From NCBI GenBank assembly GCA_028704195.1, contig JAQVLL010000045.1, positions 1 through 10,040 on the forward strand: 10,040 nt of DNA, read 5' to 3'. A model generated the notes under the pieces. The model was not told the origin of the DNA and did not search any database. It worked only from the letters and a program-made list of their open reading frames with translations. The position numbers were made by a program, and so were the translations under genes. This document shows positions 6,673 to 10,040 of this stretch, piece by piece. This stretch comes from Smithellaceae bacterium (lineage in GTDB: Bacteria; Desulfobacterota; Syntrophia; Syntrophales; Smithellaceae). The stretch's first letter is position 1, and each line of letters begins with the position of its first letter.

Positions 6673-6816
6673 CAAACCTATAAAATCAAGCTATTTTTAA
6701 AAACAAGATAAGCACATTGCCGAATTCCTCTGTTCCGGGACAGATCATCACCAGATAGAACTGGACGGACGTGCGATTTCACCGTTCAATATCCATGATC
6801 AGCAATCAGCCACAAG
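6673..6816. other. Noncoding stretch with no recognised gene
   Basis: This is the middle of the 366-bp gap between metK and the HD-GYP gene. The left part is A/T-rich, as expected upstream of a promoter. An imperfect 14-bp palindrome, CTGTTCCGGGACAG (6730-6743), stands alone without a T-run. The last units before 6817 (CAATCAG, CCACAAG) may be decayed copies of the neighbouring 7-bp repeat. No ORF with a ribosome site and no known RNA was recognised. Confidence 0.5.
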
Positions 6817-6879
6817 CTATGACCCCTGACCCATAACCCATAACCTATGAGCTATGAACTATGAACTGCGAGCTATGAG
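6817..6879. repeat. 7-bp tandem repeat array, nine units
   Basis: Nine consecutive 7-bp units in strict register: CTATGAC, CCCTGAC, CCATAAC, CCATAAC, CTATGAG, CTATGAA, CTATGAA, CTGCGAG, CTATGAG. The consensus is near CTATGAR, with CCATAAC as a local variant. The ninth unit lies inside the 3' end of the HD-GYP gene, and its CTA is the TAG stop on the reverse strand. The array is not a CRISPR (no spacers), and 7 is not a multiple of 3, so it is not a coding repeat. The register and similarity are seen; slippage as its origin is inference. Confidence 0.8.
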
Positions 6880-8456
6880 CTGTTGGATTCCCGCTCAGTT
6901 AGTTCAGTCTTTGTGTATTCATCATAGATTTTTTCCTGGATGAAAAGCTCGAATAAATCAGGGTCGATATGCCATTCCCGAACCATTCCTTCCATGATGT
7001 TCAAGGCTTCACCCACTGTGTGGCCTTTTTTATATGGCCTGTCTTTAGCGGTAAGCGCCTCAAAAATATCGGCGAGGGCAATGATGCGCGACTGCAGAGG
7101 AAGTTGGTCTCCCCTTAAACCGGAAGGATACCCGCTGCCGTCGAGTTTTTCATGATGCGCGGAAGCATATTCGGCTATTCTCCTCAATTTTCTGGGAAAT
7201 GGAAGCCTGGACAGCATTTTTTGCGTCACGGCCGCATGGTTGTTGATGATCTCCCTTTCCTCATCATTGAGTGTACCGCTGGGGATGCTGAGGTTGTATA
7301 TTTCATCTTCCGTAAGCAGCGGCAGGTCCTTCATAGAGGTGCGCCACTTTCTACGGCCAATCTTCCGGATTCTTTCAGCCATTTCATCCCGAACGGTTTC
7401 ACTGCCGCAATTGAGCTTAACCAGAAATGCACATTCTTTGTCGAGGATCCGGATTTCTCTTTCCGCTTTCCGCAGGGCTTGAGCATCCGCCTTCTTTTGC
7501 GCGTCTTCCGCTGTGTGCTGACATTCCCGTTTGAGCATCTCAAAACGTGTCTTGATTTCTTCAATCCTGTCATACACTTTTTCCAGTTTTGTTGATTTGT
7601 CGACAACATGATCGGGAGTGGTAATTTTCCCGATATCGTGCAGCCAGGCGGCCATGCGCAGTTCCTTCAGTTCATCAATGGAAAAATGGATTTGAGCAAA
7701 ATGTCCTTCATGGGAAACATTGATTTTTTCAGCAATGTTCATGGTCAGGTCAGCCACGCGCCGGACGTGCCCGCCGGTATAGGGAGATTTTTCGTCAATG
7801 GCGACGGCAATCGTCTGAATGAAGGCATCCAGCAGATTTTCCAACTGCCCGATCAGCAGGTTGTTGGTCAGAGAAACCGCGGCCTGAGATGCCAGGGACA
7901 AGGCCAGATCTTCAGATCCCGGGGAAAATGGAATCACCCGGCCGCTCTCCGGATCCGTAGCGTTGACCAGCTGCAAAACTCCGATGATGTCGTTTTCATG
8001 GTTGCGCATAGGAACGACCAGCATGGATTGCGAACGATAACCTGTTTTTTGATCGAATACCCGGGGGCCTTCGCAATTAAATTTCTGCGCGGCATAAACA
8101 TCGGCAATATTGACCAGACAACCGGTAATCACCGCATGCGCGGAGACATTGGCGTGATTGGGTGAACCATCGGGATTCGTCAGCAGGACGGGTGGCCAGA
8201 TATTTTCGCCTGCGGCGGCGCTCATATTCAGGCCCAGGGATTCATTTTGCACAAAAGCAAACTCAAGTTCACTTTCGTTGTCCGCCATTAAATACAGGGT
8301 GCCGCCATCTGCCCGTGTTATGACGCGCGCTTCGGTCAGTATCTTTTCCAGCAGGTGATCAATGTCTTTTTCCGCGGACAGCGCCACACCGATCTGCGTT
8401 AACCTCCTGAGGTGATCGGTATCGATCGAATCGGGGCTGCTTTTTTTTCCCTGCAT
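6873..8456 (-). CDS. GAF - HD-GYP domain protein with a coiled-coil insertion in the HD-GYP domain
   Basis: Probable cytoplasmic cyclic-di-GMP phosphodiesterase or related phosphohydrolase; no membrane segment is seen. The protein is 527 residues from ATG 8454-8456, which has AGGGA 7-8 bases upstream. An in-frame TTG at 8483, overlapping the nrdG stop, would add nine residues. Residues about 20-200 are a GAF sensor domain of the cyclic-nucleotide-PDE type, with segments like NIADVY, KTGYRSQSMLVVPM and IGVLQLVN. The HD-GYP domain follows, with expected metal ligands H230, H273-D274 (HDIGK), H407, H434-H435, the GYP signature (HHEKLDGSGYP, 434-444) and the Asp in ALAD (463). D274 and H407 are 133 residues apart, versus roughly 27 in ordinary HD-GYP domains. 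The extra 105 or so residues (about 291-395) are mostly charged helix with coiled-coil character. It sits 23 bp behind nrdG, likely in the same transcript; the link to ribonucleotide reduction is unexplained. Confidence 0.9.
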   Translation of the reverse strand: MQGKKSSPDSIDTDHLRRLTQIGVALSAEKDIDHLLEKILTEARVITRADGGTLYLMADNESELEFAFVQNESLGLNMSAAAGENIWPPVLLTNPDGSPNHANVSAHAVITGCLVNIADVYAAQKFNCEGPRVFDQKTGYRSQSMLVVPMRNHENDIIGVLQLVNATDPESGRVIPFSPGSEDLALSLASQAAVSLTNNLLIGQLENLLDAFIQTIAVAIDEKSPYTGGHVRRVADLTMNIAEKINVSHEGHFAQIHFSIDELKELRMAAWLHDIGKITTPDHVVDKSTKLEKVYDRIEEIKTRFEMLKRECQHTAEDAQKKADAQALRKAEREIRILDKECAFLVKLNCGSETVRDEMAERIRKIGRRKWRTSMKDLPLLTEDEIYNLSIPSGTLNDEEREIINNHAAVTQKMLSRLPFPRKLRRIAEYASAHHEKLDGSGYPSGLRGDQLPLQSRIIALADIFEALTAKDRPYKKGHTVGEALNIMEGMVREWHIDPDLFELFIQEKIYDEYTKTELTERESNSS

Positions 8457-8479
8457 GATTTTTTCCCTGTCGCACTCGA

Positions 8480-9169
8480 TCAACGGACAACAACCAGCGG
8501 GACCATTTTTTCCAGCTGTTTCTTCAATTTCAACAACTCTTCTTCCGGATATGATTGTTCCCCCGCAAATTCTGGATCCAGCGTTTGCGACGGCTGAAAT
8601 CTCTGGATAGCATAGCGCGTTGCGCCGTCAATCTCTTTTGCGATGGCCAGTATATCTTTCGGGGTCAGCATCGATTTCACAACGGTTGTGCGGAATTCCT
8701 GCGGAATTTTCGACCGTAAAACGAGCCGGACACTTTGCGAGATGACATCGGGATCCACGGGAACCCTCACAATCAGCCTGTATTTGTCCCGGGGTGCTTT
8801 GATGTCCAGCGCGACAAAATCCAGAAGTTTTTCCTTCAGCAGGCGGTCAAGAACATCCGGACGCGAACCGTTGGAATCCAGTTTAACGGCAAAGCCCATT
8901 TTACGGATCTTTTGAATCAAAGGAATCAAATCCTCCTGCAGCGTCGGTTCCCCACCGGTAATAGTCACCGCATCGAGCTTTCCCCTGCGATGTGCTAAAA
9001 ATTCCAGGATGTCTTTCCCGGATAAACAGGGTTTATATAATTTTGGATCCACCAGCCCCGGATTGTGACAGTAGGGGCATCGGAAATTGCAGCCCTGCGT
9101 AAAGATAATCGCACTGATCTTTCCCGGATAATCAATTAAGGAAACTTTTTGTAAACCGCCGATGTTCAT
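8480..9169 (-). CDS. nrdG: Anaerobic ribonucleoside-triphosphate reductase activating protein (NrdG-type radical SAM)
   Basis: Radical-SAM iron-sulfur enzyme that cleaves SAM to generate the glycyl radical on NrdD. The protein is 229 residues from ATG 9167-9169. The cluster motif CNFRCPYC gives C27, C31 and C34; TGGEPTLQ (71-78) is the SAM-binding GGE motif. LIDYPGKISAIIFTQGC before the cysteines is typical of the NrdG branch found with class III reductases outside enterics (TIGR02495-like). An in-frame GTG at 9217 would add 16 residues. I prefer 9169 because MNIGGLQKVSLIDYPG matches the family N-terminus. Both candidates are preceded by the same CAGAAGATG 9-mer, so the ribosome site does not decide. 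It follows nrdD by 87 bp and precedes the HD-GYP gene by 23 bp. Its pairing with nrdD makes the assignment firm despite the general similarity to other activases. Confidence 0.93.
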   Translation of the reverse strand: MNIGGLQKVSLIDYPGKISAIIFTQGCNFRCPYCHNPGLVDPKLYKPCLSGKDILEFLAHRRGKLDAVTITGGEPTLQEDLIPLIQKIRKMGFAVKLDSNGSRPDVLDRLLKEKLLDFVALDIKAPRDKYRLIVRVPVDPDVISQSVRLVLRSKIPQEFRTTVVKSMLTPKDILAIAKEIDGATRYAIQRFQPSQTLDPEFAGEQSYPEEELLKLKKQLEKMVPLVVVR

Positions 9170-9256
9170 TGATTCATCTTCTGCGATCAAATATGAAACG
9201 TCCTGAAGCAGCAGCACGCGCAGCCATCTTCTGATGATCCATCCGGACGCTGCGAC

Positions 9257-10040
9257 CTACTGAAACCGGTAAACCTGCCGTGAATCAAACTCTTCCTGCT
9301 TGCCCTTGTTCCACTGCTTCACCGGCCGGAGATAACCCACCACCCGTGAATAAACTTCGCAGGGCTCCGCACAGGTCGGACAGTTTTGCACTTCTCCCTT
9401 GATATAGCCGTGCGACGGGCAGACGCTGAATGTCGGCGTAAAGGTCAGATAAGGCAAGCGGTAAGAGGTGCAGATTTTTCTCACGAGGGCCTTGACCGCC
9501 AGGGGATCATCGATGCGCTCCCCGGCAAACGTGTGGAAAACCGTACCGCCGGTGTAACGGGTCTGGATTTCATCCTGCAGATTCAGCGCTTCGAAGATAT
9601 CATCTGTGTAATTCACCGGCAGTTGTGAGGAATTGGTATAATATGGCTCCGCGTTTTTGGACTTTCCGTCGCTTGCCGTAATAATGTCCGGATACTTGAC
9701 CTTGTCGATGCGGGCCAGACGATAGGATGTCCCTTCCGCCGGCGTGGATTCCAGATTGTAATTATTTCCGGTCGCTTTCTGATAGGCAATCAGCCGCGTC
9801 CTCATGAAATCCAGCACCGATTTGGTGAAAGCCTGGCCTTCCGGTGTGGCAATGTTCATTCCCAGCAGGTTCAGGCAAGCCTCATTCATGCCGACCAGCC
9901 CGATGGTGGAAAAATGATTCTTCCAGTATTCGTTGAATCTTTCTTTGACATTGCGCAGGTAATATTTCGTATAGGGATAGAGATTGCCGTCGGTAAATTT
10001 CTCCAGCACTTTGCGCTTGGTCTCCAGGCTTTCTCTGGCA
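9257..10040 (-). CDS. nrdD: Anaerobic (class III) ribonucleoside-triphosphate reductase NrdD, C-terminal part
   Basis: Oxygen-sensitive glycyl-radical enzyme reducing NTPs to dNTPs. The frame is open from the right edge (first full codon Ala, 10037-10039), so the N-terminal half or more is outside; 261 residues are visible. Diagnostic segments are LEKFTDGNLYPYTKYYLR, the FSTIGLVGMNEACLNLLG stretch of the barrel, TPAEGTSYRLARID, NSSQLPVNYTDDIFEAL and YTGGTVFHTF. Near the C-terminus come the zinc-site residues CPSHGYIKGE-CPTC and then the glycyl-radical loop SRVVGYLRPV, whose Gly codon is 9335-9337. The protein ends with WNKGKQEEFDSRQVY, the usual tail of this family. There is no sign of a frameshift. 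It is followed by its activase nrdG, and the pair implies anaerobic DNA precursor synthesis. Confidence 0.95.
   Translation of the reverse strand, partial: ARESLETKRKVLEKFTDGNLYPYTKYYLRNVKERFNEYWKNHFSTIGLVGMNEACLNLLGMNIATPEGQAFTKSVLDFMRTRLIAYQKATGNNYNLESTPAEGTSYRLARIDKVKYPDIITASDGKSKNAEPYYTNSSQLPVNYTDDIFEALNLQDEIQTRYTGGTVFHTFAGERIDDPLAVKALVRKICTSYRLPYLTFTPTFSVCPSHGYIKGEVQNCPTCAEPCEVYSRVVGYLRPVKQWNKGKQEEFDSRQVYRFQ

Noticed and set aside
6730..6743. Palindrome CTGTTCCGGGACAG as a terminator of the HD-GYP gene
   Set aside because: No T-run follows on either strand and it is about 130 bp beyond the stop; left as an unexplained palindrome.
6817..6879. Possible CRISPR array
   Set aside because: Units are 7 bp and directly abutting, without spacers.
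7152..8165. Two long plus-strand open frames (147 and 185 codons) opposite the HD-GYP gene
   Set aside because: They are antisense shadows of a gene with clear GAF and HD-GYP motifs and have no recognisable protein features.

Overview
The window looks like a chromosomal segment from an anaerobic or facultatively anaerobic bacterium with a moderate-GC genome. A Desulfobacterota (former Deltaproteobacteria) relative such as the Syntrophaceae is my best guess. That is inferred from the class III ribonucleotide reductase with its radical-SAM activase, the divergent MetK and the large GAF-HD-GYP signalling protein. It is not shown by any rRNA marker. I see no transposase, integrase, tRNA, rRNA or CRISPR array.

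Layout. A leftward pair, tsaD (tRNA t6A synthesis) then rsmA/ksgA (16S rRNA dimethylation, cut by the left edge), lies at 1-1865. It diverges from rightward nadB (L-aspartate oxidase, NAD synthesis, 2075-3664) across about 200 bp that holds a tsaD promoter and several small hairpins. nadB converges on leftward purB (adenylosuccinate lyase, 3729-5024). Rightward from purB is a 60-residue unrecognised ORF (5088-5270). A perfect 12-bp terminator hairpin (5281-5317) separates that ORF from leftward metK (5331-6506). From the right edge, nrdD (C-terminal part), nrdG and a GAF-HD-GYP gene form a leftward run (10040-6873).

The most informative stretch is the 366-bp gap between the HD-GYP gene and metK. 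On the metK strand it carries a good match to a SAM-II riboswitch aptamer (6604-6655). This is followed by an intrinsic terminator (6551-6578). A 12-bp antiterminator pairing would join the SAM-binding 3' strand of the aptamer to the 5' arm of that terminator. This is a self-consistent transcriptional OFF switch by which SAM would shut down its own synthetase. SAM-II elements are best known from Alphaproteobacteria and many are thought to act on translation, so this one merits checking. The right part of the same gap is a nine-unit, 7-bp tandem repeat that runs into the HD-GYP gene and supplies its stop codon.

Functionally the genes are mostly housekeeping: SAM, NAD, purine and dNTP supply, plus tRNA and rRNA modification. 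SAM links several of them: MetK makes it, RsmA methylates with it and NrdG cleaves it to form the glycyl radical of NrdD. The signalling gene behind nrdDG is the outlier.
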